From NCBI RefSeq assembly GCF_900156155.1, contig NZ_FTMD01000013.1, positions 88,913 to 152,912 of the forward strand: 64,000 nucleotides of DNA, in the 5' to 3' direction. The notes beneath the pieces are model-generated. The model made no database searches. It had not been told where the DNA came from and saw only the letters and a list, made by a program, of their open reading frames with translations. The translations under genes and the position numbers were made by a program. Below are positions 49,397 through 59,300 of this stretch, one piece after another (position 1 is the first letter of the stretch; every line of letters begins with the position of its first letter). This DNA comes from Aromatoleum tolulyticum. GTDB taxonomy: Bacteria; Pseudomonadota; Gammaproteobacteria; Burkholderiales; Rhodocyclaceae.

Positions 49397-50089
49397 TCAT
49401 GCCGGTGCGGGCTCGCGGACGTCCTGCAGCAGGCGGCCGTCTTCCATCATCAGCCGCCGGCGGGCGCGTCCGCCCATGACCGGGTCGTGGGTGACGACGA
49501 TCAGCGTGACGCCCGAAGCGTTGAGCTCTTCGAGCAGGTGCGTGACGTCCTGTCCGGTCGTGCGGTCGAGGTTGCCGGTCGGTTCGTCGGCGAGGATCAC
49601 CGCCGGGCGCATGATCGTCGCTCGCGCGATCGCGACGCGCTGGCGCTGGCCGCCCGACAGTTCCTCCGGGCGGTGGCTTGCGCGCGGCTCCAGGCCGAAG
49701 TCCTTTAGCGCCTGCGCCACCCGCGTATGGCGTTCGGCCGGCGGGATGCCGGCGAGCATCAGCGGCAGCGCGATGTTCTCGGCGGCCGTCAGGCGCGGCA
49801 CCAGATGGAAGCTCTGGAACACGAAGCCGATGCGGGTACGGCGCACCTCGGCCTGTTCGTCCGGCGAGAGCGTCGTGACGTCGCGCCCCTCGAGACGGTA
49901 GGTGCCGGCGTTGGGGCGGTCGAGCAGACCCAGCAGGTTCAGCAGGGTCGACTTGCCCGAGCCCGACGGGCCCATCACGGCGACGTACTCGCCGCACTCG
50001 ATCGACACGCTCAGTTCGTGCAGCGCATGGACCTCGCTGTCGCCGAGCTTGAAGATGCGCTCGATGCCCGAGAGTTCGATCTGCGCCAT
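49397..50089 (-). CDS. ABC transporter ATP-binding protein (MacB/LolD class)
   Basis: A 230-residue ATPase with Walker A GPSGSGKST at residues 40-48, Q-loop FVFQSFHLVPRLTA near 91-104, signature LSGGQRQR near 143-150, Walker B VILADEPTGNLD near 163-174 and switch VVTHD near 197-201. The DEPTGNLD form places it with FtsE/LolD/MacB ATPases that energise mechanotransmission permeases. Eight bases follow the adaptor gene. Confidence 0.93.
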   Translation of the reverse strand: MAQIELSGIERIFKLGDSEVHALHELSVSIECGEYVAVMGPSGSGKSTLLNLLGLLDRPNAGTYRLEGRDVTTLSPDEQAEVRRTRIGFVFQSFHLVPRLTAAENIALPLMLAGIPPAERHTRVAQALKDFGLEPRASHRPEELSGGQRQRVAIARATIMRPAVILADEPTGNLDRTTGQDVTHLLEELNASGVTLIVVTHDPVMGGRARRRLMMEDGRLLQDVREPAPA

Positions 50090-50097
50090 CGCCGCCC

Positions 50098-51261
50098 TCA
50101 GCGCGAGGCCCCGGTTCCGTCTTCCGGCCGCACGCGGGCGCCGGCCTTCACCCCTTCGCGTTCGAGCGAGGCGGCGATGCGGTCGCCTTCGGCGAGGCCT
50201 TCGAGCACCTCGGTGAATTCCCAGTTCGCGACGCCGGCCTTGATCACGCGCTCCTCCAGCCTGCCGTCATCGGCGCGGTAGAGCAGCACGCGATTGCCTT
50301 CGCGCAAAGTCGAAGTCGGCACGCGCAGCGTGTTCTCGCGCACCGCCAGCACGATCTCGGCGTCGGCGCTGTAGCCGACGAGCAGGCCCTTGGCTTCCTC
50401 GGGATTGACGAAGTCGATATCGACCTCGACCGTGCGCGCCTGCTTCTCGACTGCCGTGATGTAAGGCGCGATGCGCTTCACGCGTGCCTCGAAGACCTTG
50501 CCGGGCAGGGCGTCGAGCGTCACGCGCGTCCGCTGGTCGGGATGGATCTTGGGGGCGTCGATCTCGTCCATCGGCGCCTTCACGTACAGACAGCTATCGT
50601 CGATGAGGTCGATCGCGGGCGGTGTCGGCACGCCCGGCGGCGACGGCGTGGAGTATTCGCCGAGTTCGCCGGTGATCTTCGCGACGGTGCCGGCGAAGGG
50701 CGCGATCAGCACCGTGCGCTGGCGGTCGGTCGAGGTCGCGGTGATCTGCGCCTCGGCCGTGCGCGTGTCGGCGCGCGTGGTGTCACACGCGGCGCGCCTT
50801 GCGCGCGCCTCGGTGCGTGCCTGCTCGACGCGCGAGGCGGAGACGAACTTGCGCTGGAACAGCTCGTCCTGGCGAGCCGCCTCCCGCTCGGCGTTGTCGG
50901 CCTGCGCACAGGCTTCCTGCACGCGCTTGCGCGCCGTCTCGAGCTGCGCGCGATTCACCGTCAGGCGCGCTTCCTGATCCTCGCTCCACAGCCGCAACAG
51001 CACCTGGCCCGCCTGCACGTGGTCGCCTTCCTTGACGCCGAGGTAGTCGATGCGCCCGCCGATGATCGTCGACAGCTTCGTGCGCTGGCAGGCCTCGATC
51101 TCCCCTGCACGCGTGTTCGACAGCGTCGCCTCGACCGTGCCGCGTGCGACCTCGACGAGGCGCACCGGGATGGGCTTCGGGCGGGTGAACCACCAGATCC
51201 CTGCGGCAATCAGGGCGAGGACGACGAAGGCGATCAGGCTGCGTCGGACGAAGGGTTTCAT
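50098..51261 (-). CDS. Periplasmic adaptor subunit (MacA/HlyD family)
   Basis: The 387-residue membrane-fusion protein has an N-terminal anchor helix (LIAFVVLALIAAGIWWF near 9-25), a barrel-sandwich/lipoyl half (GGRIDYLGVKEGDHVQAGQVLLRL near 68-91), a long coiled-coil hairpin (~95-180, many Ala/Arg/Glu heptads and two Cys), and a beta-barrel part (APMDEIDAPKI). It would join the permeases to an outer-membrane channel. It is first in the export operon, 90 bases after glnS on the same strand, so read-through from glnS is possible. Confidence 0.9.
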   Translation of the reverse strand: MKPFVRRSLIAFVVLALIAAGIWWFTRPKPIPVRLVEVARGTVEATLSNTRAGEIEACQRTKLSTIIGGRIDYLGVKEGDHVQAGQVLLRLWSEDQEARLTVNRAQLETARKRVQEACAQADNAEREAARQDELFQRKFVSASRVEQARTEARARRAACDTTRADTRTAEAQITATSTDRQRTVLIAPFAGTVAKITGELGEYSTPSPPGVPTPPAIDLIDDSCLYVKAPMDEIDAPKIHPDQRTRVTLDALPGKVFEARVKRIAPYITAVEKQARTVEVDIDFVNPEEAKGLLVGYSADAEIVLAVRENTLRVPTSTLREGNRVLLYRADDGRLEERVIKAGVANWEFTEVLEGLAEGDRIAASLEREGVKAGARVRPEDGTGASR

Positions 51262-51351
51262 GAGGCTCCTGCGCGGTTTCCAAACGGCATGTCGGGACCG
51301 ATGATCCGCCCTTCGTCCGGTGCGCGCAACCGCGCGAGGAGCCTCGGTTAC

Positions 51352-53085
51352 TCAGCCCTTGGCCTTGGCCCACGAGTCCTTCAGCGTCACGGTGCGGTTG
51401 AATACCGGCGCGCCGGCTTGCGAATCGACGCGGTCGGCGACGAAGTAGCCGTGGCGTTCGAACTGGAAGCGCTCCTCGGGCGCCGCGTTGCGCAGGGCCG
51501 GTTCCAGCACCGCGCGAAGGGTGCGCTTGGAGTCGTAGTTGAGGTCGTCGAGGAAGCTGCGTTCGAAATCCTCGGGGTCGCCCTCGCGGCGGTTGCCGGG
51601 GTAGGGATGGGCGAAAAGGCGGTCGTAGAGGCGCACTTCGGCCTCGTAACCATGTGCGACCGACACCCAGTGCAGGTTGCCCTTCACCTTGACGCTGTCG
51701 GCGCCGGGTGTGCCCGACTTGGTGTCCGGCAGGTACTCGCACAGCACCGCGGTGACCTTGCCGTCGGCGTCCTTCTCGCAACCCGTGCATTTCACGACGT
51801 AGCCATAGCGCAGGCGCGCCATGTTGCCCGGATAGAGGCGGTGGAAGCCCTTCACCGGGGTTTCCATGAAGTCCTCGCGCTCGATCCACAGTTCCTGCGC
51901 GAACGGCATCTCGCGCTTGCCCAGTTCGGGCTTGAGCGGATGGTTCGGCGCCTCGCACAGCTCGCTCTGATCTTGCGGGTAGTTCGTGATCACGAGTTTC
52001 AGCGGGTCGAGCACCGCGACGCGGCGTTCGGCGGCCTCGTTGAGGTCCTCGCGCATGCATTCCTCGAGCACGCTGAAGTCGATCCAGGTGTCCGACTTGG
52101 TGACGCCGATGCGTTCGGCGAAGAGGCGGAAGCCCCCCGCGGTGAAGCCGCGGCGGCGCGCGCCCACCAGGGTCGGCAGGCGCGGATCGTCCCAGCCCGA
52201 CACATGATCTTCTTCGACGAGCTGGATCAGCTTGCGCTTCGATAGCACCACGTACGTTAGGTTGAGGCGCGCGAACTCGATCTGTTGCGGCAGCGGGCGC
52301 GGGAAGAAGCCGCCCGTTGCGAGCGCATCCAGCAGCCAGTCGTAGAAGGGCCGCTGGTCCTCGAATTCCAGCGTGCAGATCGAATGCGTGATGCCCTCGA
52401 TGGCGTCCTCGATCGGATGCGCGAAGGTGTACATCGGGTAGATGCACCAGTTGTCGCCCGCGCGGTGGTGGTGCGCCTTGCGGATGCGGTAGATCGCCGG
52501 GTCGCGCAGGTTGATGTTGGGCGAAGCCATGTCGATCTTCGCGCGCAGCACGTGCTCGCCGTCGGCGAATTCACCGGCGCGCATGCGGCGGAAGAGTTCG
52601 AGGTTTTCCTCGACGCTGCGGCTGCGGTACGGGCTCTCGCGCCCGGCTTCGGTCAGGGTGCCGCGGTAGGCGCGCATCTCCTCGGCGGACAGCGACTCCA
52701 CGTAGGCCTTGCCCGCGACGATCAGGTACTCGGCGCACGCGTACATCCTGTCGAAGTAGTCGGACGCGAAGTACAGGTGCTTGCCCCAGTCGAAACCAAG
52801 CCAGCTCACCGCCTCGACGATCGAGTCGACGTATTCCTGCTCCTCCTTCTCCGGGTTCGTGTCGTCGAAGCGCAGGTGGCACACCCCGGCGTAGCTCTGC
52901 GCCAGGCCGAAGTTCAGGCAGATCGACTTGGCGTGACCATAGTGCAGGTAGCCGTTCGGTTCGGGCGGGAAGCGGGTCTCGACCCGTCCGCCCCATTTGC
53001 CGCTCCGGATGTCCTCGTCGATGATGTTGCGGATGAAATTGCTCGCGGGCGCGGCGGCGGCACCGGATTTCGGAGTGTCGGACAC
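51352..53085 (-). CDS. glnS: Glutaminyl-tRNA synthetase
   Basis: A 577-residue class I synthetase charging tRNA-Gln. The HIGH-like motif is PPEPNGYLHYGHAK at residues 40-53 and the KMSKS-like motif is VLSKRKL near 280. LRFDDTNPEKE and KDAYVESL-type KAYVESLSAEE segments are usual for GlnRS rather than GluRS. The anticodon-binding beta-barrels make up the last ~220 residues. The start is GTG 53085 (VSDTPKS region); the first ATG would remove conserved residues. Confidence 0.96.
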   Translation of the reverse strand: MSDTPKSGAAAAPASNFIRNIIDEDIRSGKWGGRVETRFPPEPNGYLHYGHAKSICLNFGLAQSYAGVCHLRFDDTNPEKEEQEYVDSIVEAVSWLGFDWGKHLYFASDYFDRMYACAEYLIVAGKAYVESLSAEEMRAYRGTLTEAGRESPYRSRSVEENLELFRRMRAGEFADGEHVLRAKIDMASPNINLRDPAIYRIRKAHHHRAGDNWCIYPMYTFAHPIEDAIEGITHSICTLEFEDQRPFYDWLLDALATGGFFPRPLPQQIEFARLNLTYVVLSKRKLIQLVEEDHVSGWDDPRLPTLVGARRRGFTAGGFRLFAERIGVTKSDTWIDFSVLEECMREDLNEAAERRVAVLDPLKLVITNYPQDQSELCEAPNHPLKPELGKREMPFAQELWIEREDFMETPVKGFHRLYPGNMARLRYGYVVKCTGCEKDADGKVTAVLCEYLPDTKSGTPGADSVKVKGNLHWVSVAHGYEAEVRLYDRLFAHPYPGNRREGDPEDFERSFLDDLNYDSKRTLRAVLEPALRNAAPEERFQFERHGYFVADRVDSQAGAPVFNRTVTLKDSWAKAKG

Positions 53086-53314
53086 GGGGAAAAGCCTCGA
53101 TTCAAAGGGCGAAAATTGCGTAAGTCGGCGATTTTAGCGCGTCGGCGCCCGGAATGAGTCTCCGGCACCGGCTGGGGCATCGGGTGCGGGCCTTGCTGGG
53201 CTAGAATTCCATCCGATTGCCATTCACTGGACGACCCATGCATTTCAGCCGAATCGGCCGGCGCCGCGAGCGCCCGATGCCCGGAAGCGCCCTCGATTGC
53301 ACGGGGGGCGGGCG

Positions 53315-53713
53315 ATGAGCGCACCGCTGGCGACCCTGCCCGCATTCGTGGCGATCGGTATCGGCGCCGCTCTCGGCGCGTGGCTGCGCTGGGGATTGGG
53401 GCTGCTGCTCAATCCGTTCTTCCTCGTGATCCCGCTCGGCACGCTCTCCGCGAACCTGCTCGGCGGCCTGCTGATGGGCGCTGCGCTGGCGTGGATCCAT
53501 GCGGTGCCGGAGATGTCGCCGACCCTGCGCCTGCTGCTGACGACCGGCTTTCTCGGCGGCCTCACGACCTTCTCGACCTTCTCCGCGGAAGGTTTGCACC
53601 TTGTGCAGCGCGGCGAATGGGCGTGGCTCGCCCTGCATACGCTGCTGCATGTCGCCGGTTCCCTGCTGATGGCCTGGGCGGGCTACGCGGCGTTCAACGC
53701 CTGGCGCGGCTGA
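53315..53713 (+). CDS. crcB: Fluoride ion channel
   Basis: This 132-residue membrane protein has four helices. GIGAALGAWLRWGLG near 13-27 has the conserved GA-x-x-R turn, GTLSANLLGGLLMG near 40-53 the pore Asn, and GFLGGLTTFSTFSAE near 77-91 the phenylalanine-box/Na+-site motif. It forms a dual-topology dimer that expels fluoride. ATG 53315 is used; a TTG six codons earlier is in frame. I looked for a fluoride riboswitch in the 229-base gap to glnS and did not find a convincing one. Confidence 0.93.
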   Translation: MSAPLATLPAFVAIGIGAALGAWLRWGLGLLLNPFFLVIPLGTLSANLLGGLLMGAALAWIHAVPEMSPTLRLLLTTGFLGGLTTFSTFSAEGLHLVQRGEWAWLALHTLLHVAGSLLMAWAGYAAFNAWRG

Positions 53714-53729
53714 TCGCGCTCCGCTGTGT

Positions 53730-55013
53730 TCATTCCCGGCCGGCCAGCCAGTCGGCCGCGCCCAGCCCGGCTGCGCGGCCGGTCGCGAAGCATGCCGTGA
53801 GCAGGTAGCCGCCTGTCGGCGCCTCCCAGTCGAGCATCTCGCCGCAGCAGAACACGCCGGGAAGCGCGGGCAGCATCAGCCTGTCGTCGAGCGCCTCGAA
53901 CAGCACTCCGCCCGCGCTGCTGATCGCCTCGCCGAGCGGGCGTGGTGCGGCAATGCTGATCGGCAAGGCCTTGATCGCGGCGGCGAGGCGTTCCGGTACC
54001 GCGAAGTCTTGCTTCGCGAGGCATTCGCGCAGCAGGCCCGCCTTCACGCCCTCGATGCCCGCCTTGCTCTGCAGGTGGCTTGCCATCGAACGCGATCCGC
54101 GCGGGCGCGCGAGTTCCTCCGCAAGGCGCTCGAGACTGCGCCCGGGCGCGAGATCGAGGTACAGCGTCGCCGAACCCGCGGCCTCGATCGTGTCGCGCAG
54201 CGGCGCCGACAGCGCGTAGATCAGCCCGCCCTCGATGCCGGTCGCGGAGATCATGCACTCGCCCGCACGTTCGTGCGTCTGCCCGCGCGCATCGGTGACG
54301 CGCGCCGCAAGCGATTTCACCGGCGCGCCGACGAAGCGGTCGAGGAAATGCCCGCTCCAGCCGGGCGCCGCGTTGCCGGCCTGCTGGCCGACGTCGAAGC
54401 CGCAGTTCGCCGGGCGCAGCGGGGCGAGCTCCACGCCGCGCTGCGCCAGCCAAGGCATCCAGGCGCCGTCCGAGCCGAGCTTGGCCCAGCTGCCGCCGCC
54501 CAGCGCGAGGATCACCGCGTCGGCTGCGATGCGGCACTCGCCTTCGGGCGTCGCGAAGCGCAGGCCGCGTGTCGGGTCCTCGGTTCCGCCTTCCCAGCCC
54601 AGCCAGCGATGGCGCACGTGCAGGCGGACCCCGGCCTGCCGCAGGCGGTGCAGCCACGCCCGCAGCAGCGGCGCCGCCTTCATCGCGGTCGGGAACACGC
54701 GCCCCGAGCTGCCGACGAAGGTGTCGATGCCGAGTTTTCGCGCCCATGCGCGCAACTCGCCCGCACCGAAGCGCTCGAGCAGCGGCGCGAGCTCCGACTG
54801 CCGCTCGCGGTAGCGCGTGACGAAGGTCTCGGGCGGCTCCGAATGGGTGAGGTTCAGTCCGCCGATGCCCGCGAGCAGGAACTTGCGCCCCGGCGACGGC
54901 ATCGCGTCATACACGTCTGCGGCGAAGCCGCGCTCCGCAAGCATCTCCGCCGCCATCAGCCCGGCCGGTCCGGCACCGATCACCGCGACCCGCCGTTCGT
55001 TCGCGCCTGTCAT
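53730..55013 (-). CDS. HI0933-like flavoprotein (TIGR03862-type)
   Basis: A 427-residue FAD-binding oxidoreductase. The dinucleotide loop is IGAGPAGLMAAE near residues 12-23, PGRKFLLAGIGGLNLTHSE near 44-62 is the family signature, and the C-terminal FCCGEMLDWEAPTGGYLLTACFATG near 387-411 contacts FAD. The physiological reaction is not known for this group. The ATG overlaps the stop of the glycosylase gene by four bases, so the start is fixed and the two are coupled. It is convergent with crcB. Confidence 0.88.
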   Translation of the reverse strand: MTGANERRVAVIGAGPAGLMAAEMLAERGFAADVYDAMPSPGRKFLLAGIGGLNLTHSEPPETFVTRYRERQSELAPLLERFGAGELRAWARKLGIDTFVGSSGRVFPTAMKAAPLLRAWLHRLRQAGVRLHVRHRWLGWEGGTEDPTRGLRFATPEGECRIAADAVILALGGGSWAKLGSDGAWMPWLAQRGVELAPLRPANCGFDVGQQAGNAAPGWSGHFLDRFVGAPVKSLAARVTDARGQTHERAGECMISATGIEGGLIYALSAPLRDTIEAAGSATLYLDLAPGRSLERLAEELARPRGSRSMASHLQSKAGIEGVKAGLLRECLAKQDFAVPERLAAAIKALPISIAAPRPLGEAISSAGGVLFEALDDRLMLPALPGVFCCGEMLDWEAPTGGYLLTACFATGRAAGLGAADWLAGRE

Positions 55014-55504
55014 CGTGCGATCTCCTGCCACGCGGCAAGCTTCTTCTCGTACGACCAGGACGCGTTCGCCGGGCTCGTCGACGGCAGCCGCAGCCACGCG
55101 ATGCGCTCGTCGAGTCCCGGCACGACGTGCCGCCGGAACAGCGTCGCCGCCGCCGTGCCGTTGAGGAACACCCGTGCGATCCCCGGGTGTGCCGCGAAGA
55201 AGGTGGCGAAATCATTCACTTCCATCGACTCCGGTTCGATGTCCGCGTCCAGGCTACCCTTGCGCCGGCATGCGCCGAGCACGTCCCACAGCGCATAGCC
55301 GCGTTCGGTGAAGAGCCGCGCACGTTCCGCGTAAGGCAGTGCCCCGTCGAGGCCCAGCACGGCGCACACGATGGGCCAGAAGCCGTTGCGCGGATGCGCG
55401 TAGTACTGCCCCGCCGCGAGCGAGGCCGCGCCCGGCATGCTGCCCAGGATCAGGGTGTGAGCATGCGGAAGCGCGATCGGGGAGAAACCTTCGAGTCGGG
55501 ACAT
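55010..55504 (-). CDS. DNA-deoxyinosine glycosylase (uracil-DNA glycosylase family 6)
   Basis: The 164-residue protein has the UDG fold: LILGSMPGAASLAAGQYYAHPRNGFW near residues 18-43 is the active-site loop with the family-6 type Asn, WDVLGACRRKGSLDADIE near 73-90 follows, and LPSTSPANA near 142-150 is the DNA-intercalation motif. It should excise hypoxanthine (and perhaps uracil) from DNA. No clear ribosome site precedes ATG 55504. Overlap with the flavoprotein gene is four bases. Confidence 0.85.
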   Translation of the reverse strand: MSRLEGFSPIALPHAHTLILGSMPGAASLAAGQYYAHPRNGFWPIVCAVLGLDGALPYAERARLFTERGYALWDVLGACRRKGSLDADIEPESMEVNDFATFFAAHPGIARVFLNGTAAATLFRRHVVPGLDERIAWLRLPSTSPANASWSYEKKLAAWQEIAR

Positions 55505-55647
55505 CGGATGGCGGTTTGTACGCGGCGGGAAACGGGACGCACGGTACCCAGCTGCGCCTGGTACCGCAAGACGCGCATGTCGATGGATAGATTGCCGATG
55601 CGGCCGGTCGAATGATTGTCTCATTCGAGGAGATAAGGAGGTTCGCA

Positions 55648-56244
55648 ATGAACACCCACAACTTGCCCAAGATGTTGTACTCGTATTCGGAGGGCTGGCA
55701 GGACCTGATCCAGGTGCATCCGACCGTCGCGAAGATATTCACGCTGTACGTGATGCCGATGTCGCTGATTCCGCCGGCGATGTTCCTGTACTCGATGTTC
55801 GCCACACCGGGCGCGGTATTTCCGGAACTGGTGCCGCAGATCACCGTCGGCGAGGCGCTTGGCGCCGCGGTTGCCTTCTATGTCGCGGAACTGGCGATGG
55901 TCGCGCTGATGGCTTCCATCATCCAGCAGATGGGCGATGTCGTCGATGCCACGCCGCCGTACTCCGAGTCCTTCATCCTCGCCGCGGTCGCGCCGACGCC
56001 GTTGTGGCTCTCCGCGCTGGCGCTCTTCATCCCTTCCGCGTGGGCGGCAGGGATCGTCGTCGCCCTCGCGTGGGTCGCCTCGGCGGCGCTGATCTATCAC
56101 GGCGTCTACCCGCTCTTCAAGCTCGACGACCGGAGCAAGTCGCGCCTGATGGGCTCCTTCGTCCTCACGGCGGGCGTCATCGCCTGGGGCGCCCTGCTGG
56201 TCGTGCTCGCGCTCGCGATGAGCATGATCGTCGGCCTGCGCTGA
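55648..56244 (+). CDS. Yip1-family inner-membrane protein
   Basis: A 198-residue protein with five hydrophobic segments (around residues 29-50, 68-92, 115-132, 137-156, 170-195). The MLYSYSEGWQDLIQVHPTVAK start and LIPPAMFLYSMF motif are those of the bacterial Yip1/DUF1282 group. AAGGAGG is six bases before the ATG. The role is unknown. A hairpin follows the stop and hrpA starts 145 bases later. Confidence 0.82.
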   Translation: MNTHNLPKMLYSYSEGWQDLIQVHPTVAKIFTLYVMPMSLIPPAMFLYSMFATPGAVFPELVPQITVGEALGAAVAFYVAELAMVALMASIIQQMGDVVDATPPYSESFILAAVAPTPLWLSALALFIPSAWAAGIVVALAWVASAALIYHGVYPLFKLDDRSKSRLMGSFVLTAGVIAWGALLVVLALAMSMIVGLR

Positions 56245-56255
56245 GCGCCTGACCC

Positions 56256-56284
56256 GCGCCCGGTGCGACTCCGGCGCCGGGCGC
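56256..56284 (+). terminator. 11-bp GC hairpin after the Yip1-family gene
   Basis: GCGCCCGGTGC pairs with GCGCCGGGCGC (one G-U) around a 7-base loop, twelve bases after the stop. It has no U-run and could be a weak terminator. Confidence 0.5.
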
Positions 56285-56389
56285 CCGCGCTGCGGCCGGT
56301 GCCCGACGTTCTGGCATAATCGCCGCACTTTTCCCACGGCGCCGCCGGTGCCGGGGAATTCTTCGTTAACCGTTCGCCCGCGTCGCCGG

Positions 56390-59300
56390 ATGCAGGCGCC
56401 TTCCGACGACTCGAGATTGACCTCTACCGACCCCCGCCATGCCAGCGCGCGCGGGCGCGATGATTTTTCCGACTGCCTCACCGCCGATCGCCCGCGCCTG
56501 CGCCGCCTGGCGCGCGATATCGGTCGCAACCAGGGGGCGAAGCGCGAGCGCCTGCAGGCCGACCTCGACGCGCTGCGCGCCCGTTCCGGCGCGACGCTCG
56601 CCGAACGCCAGGCCCGCCTGCCGAAACCCGATTTCCCCGCCGAACTCCCCGTCACGCAGAGGCGCGACGAGATTGCCGCGGCGATCGTCGCCCACCAGGT
56701 CGTCATCGTCTGCGGCGAAACCGGCTCGGGCAAGACCACCCAGCTGCCCAAGATCTGCCTCGCGCTCGGTCGCGGCGCCGCCGGCCTCATCGGCCACACC
56801 CAGCCGCGCCGCCTCGCCGCGCGCGCGACCGCGACTCGCATCGCGCAGGAACTGAAGAGCGAACTCGGCCAGGCCGTCGGCTACAAAATCCGCTTCACTG
56901 ACCGCCTCAGCGAAGCGAGCTGCGTCAAGCTGATGACCGACGGCATCCTGCTCGCGGAGACGCAGGGTGACCCCACGCTCGCCGCCTACGACACGCTGAT
57001 CATCGACGAGGCCCACGAGCGCAGCCTCAACATCGACTTCCTGCTCGGCTACCTCAGGACCCTGCTGCCGCGCCGCCCCGACCTGAAAGTCATCGTCACC
57101 TCCGCGACGCTCGACGCCGACCGCTTCGCCCGCCACTTCGCCGCTTCCGACGGCAAGCCCGCGCCGGTCATCGAAGTCTCCGGCCGCCTCTATCCGATCG
57201 AGCTGCGCTATCGTCCCGTCGAATCCGACGACGAGCCGGCGCAGGAGTCCCGCCGCCCCGGCGCCGACCGCCGCAAGGATCGCGACCTTTACGACGCGAT
57301 CGTCGACGCCGTCGACGAGGCGCACCGCAGCGGTCCCGGCGACACCCTGGTGTTCCTGCCCGGCGAGCGCGAGATCCGCGAAGCGACCGAAGCCCTGCGC
57401 AAGGCCCATCACGCCGCCGGCACCGAAATCCTGCCCCTTTATGCGCGCCAGTCCGCGCAGGATCAGGCGCGCGTCTTCGCGCCGGGCAAGGGGCGCCGCG
57501 TTGTGCTCGCGACCAACGTTGCCGAGACCTCGCTCACCGTGCCCGGCATCCGCTACGTTGTCGATACCGGCCTCGCTCGCGTCAAGCGCTACTCGCACCG
57601 CAACAAGGTCGAGCAGCTGCAGGTCGAGAAGATCGCGCAATCGGCCGCCAAGCAGCGGGCGGGGCGCTGCGGCCGCGTCATGGACGGCATCTGCTTCCGC
57701 CTCTACGACGAGGACGACCTCGGCAAGCGTCCCGCGCACACCGACCCCGAGATCCTGCGCTCCTCGCTCGCCGGCGTGATCCTGCGCATGAAGTCGTTGC
57801 GTCTCGGTGCGGTCGAGGACTTCCCCTTCATCGACGCGCCGCTCCCGCGCATGATCGCCGACGGCTACCAGCTCCTCACCGAGCTCGGTGCGGTCACGGA
57901 CGACGACGCGCGCGAACTCACGCCGGCCGGCGTCGAACTCGCCAAGCTCCCGCTCGATCCCAAGATCGGCCGCATGATCATCGCCGCGCGCGACCGCGGC
58001 TGCCTCGCCGAAGTCCTCGTCATCGCCGCCGCCTTGTCGACCCAGGACCCGCGCGAGCGCAACCCCGAAAGCCCCGGCGCAGCCGACCAGGCGCACGCGA
58101 AGTTCCGCGGCGGCGAACAGGACCAGCGCTCCGAATTCCTCTGGTACTGGAATCTCTGGAAAGCCTGGGCCGAGGTGCTGCGCCACGAGACCGGCAGCAA
58201 GCAGAAGGCATGGGCGAAGCAGCATCACCTGTCCTATATGCGATTGCGCGAATGGCGCGACGTCCATACGCAGCTGCATACGCTGTGTACCGAGCACGGC
58301 TGGAAGGAAAACGACAAGCCCGCGCACTACGAAGCCCTCCACAAGGCACTCCTCGCGGGCCTGCTCGGCCACGTCGGCTGCAAGATCGAGGACGCCAGCG
58401 GCCCGCAGGCGGGCAGCTATCTCGGCGCGCGCGGCATCAAGTTCTGGCCCCATCCCGGCTCTGCGCTCGCGAAGAAGGCCGGCAAGTGGATCGTCTGTGC
58501 CGAGCTTGTCGACACCTCGCGCCTCTTCGGCCGCTGCCTCGCCAGGATCGAACCGGAATGGCTCGAGGAAGTCGGAGCCCACCTCATCAAACGCCAGATC
58601 TTCGAACCGCACTGGTCCAAGGCCGCCGGCGCCGTGCGCGCCTGGGAACGCGGCACGCTCCACGGCCTCGTCCTCTATGCCCGTCGCGGCGTCGGTTATC
58701 GCGACACCGATCCGCAGCTGTGCCGCGAGCTCTTCATCCGCGAAGGTCTCGTGCAGGGCGAGATCGCCGAAGGCGCGGCGCGCGGCATGCCCTTCCTGCA
58801 GCACAACCGCCGCCTCGTTGCCGAGATCGAGCGCCTCGAGCACAAGTCCCGCCGCCCCGACGTCCTCGTCGACGAAGAGCTGATCCACGCCTTCTACGAG
58901 GCCAAGCTGCCGGAAGATATTCTCGATCTCCCGAGTTTCGAGGCCTGGCGCAAGACGGCGGAGAAGGCCGAGCCGAAGCTCCTGCACCTCTCGCGCGACC
59001 AGCTCATGCGCCACGAGGCCGAAGGCATCACCACCGACCGTTTTCCGGCCAACTTCGAAGTCCTCGGCCAGAAGCTCAAGCTCACCTATCTGCACCAGCC
59101 CGGCGAAGCCGACGACGGCGTCACGCTCACCGTCCCGCTCGCGATGCTCAACCAGATCCCGGCGAACCGCTGCGAGTGGCTCGTGCCCGGCCTGCTGGAA
59201 GAGAAGGTCGCCGCACTGCTGCGCACCGTGCCACAGAAGCACCGCCACCGCCTGCAGCCCATCTCCGAAAGCGCCGCGGCCTTCATGGAACACTTCGACG

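Noticed and set aside
53220..53314. Possible fluoride riboswitch before crcB
   Set aside because: CGATGCCCGG and CGCCC fragments are present, but I cannot form the conserved pseudoknot and GGNGATGG core.
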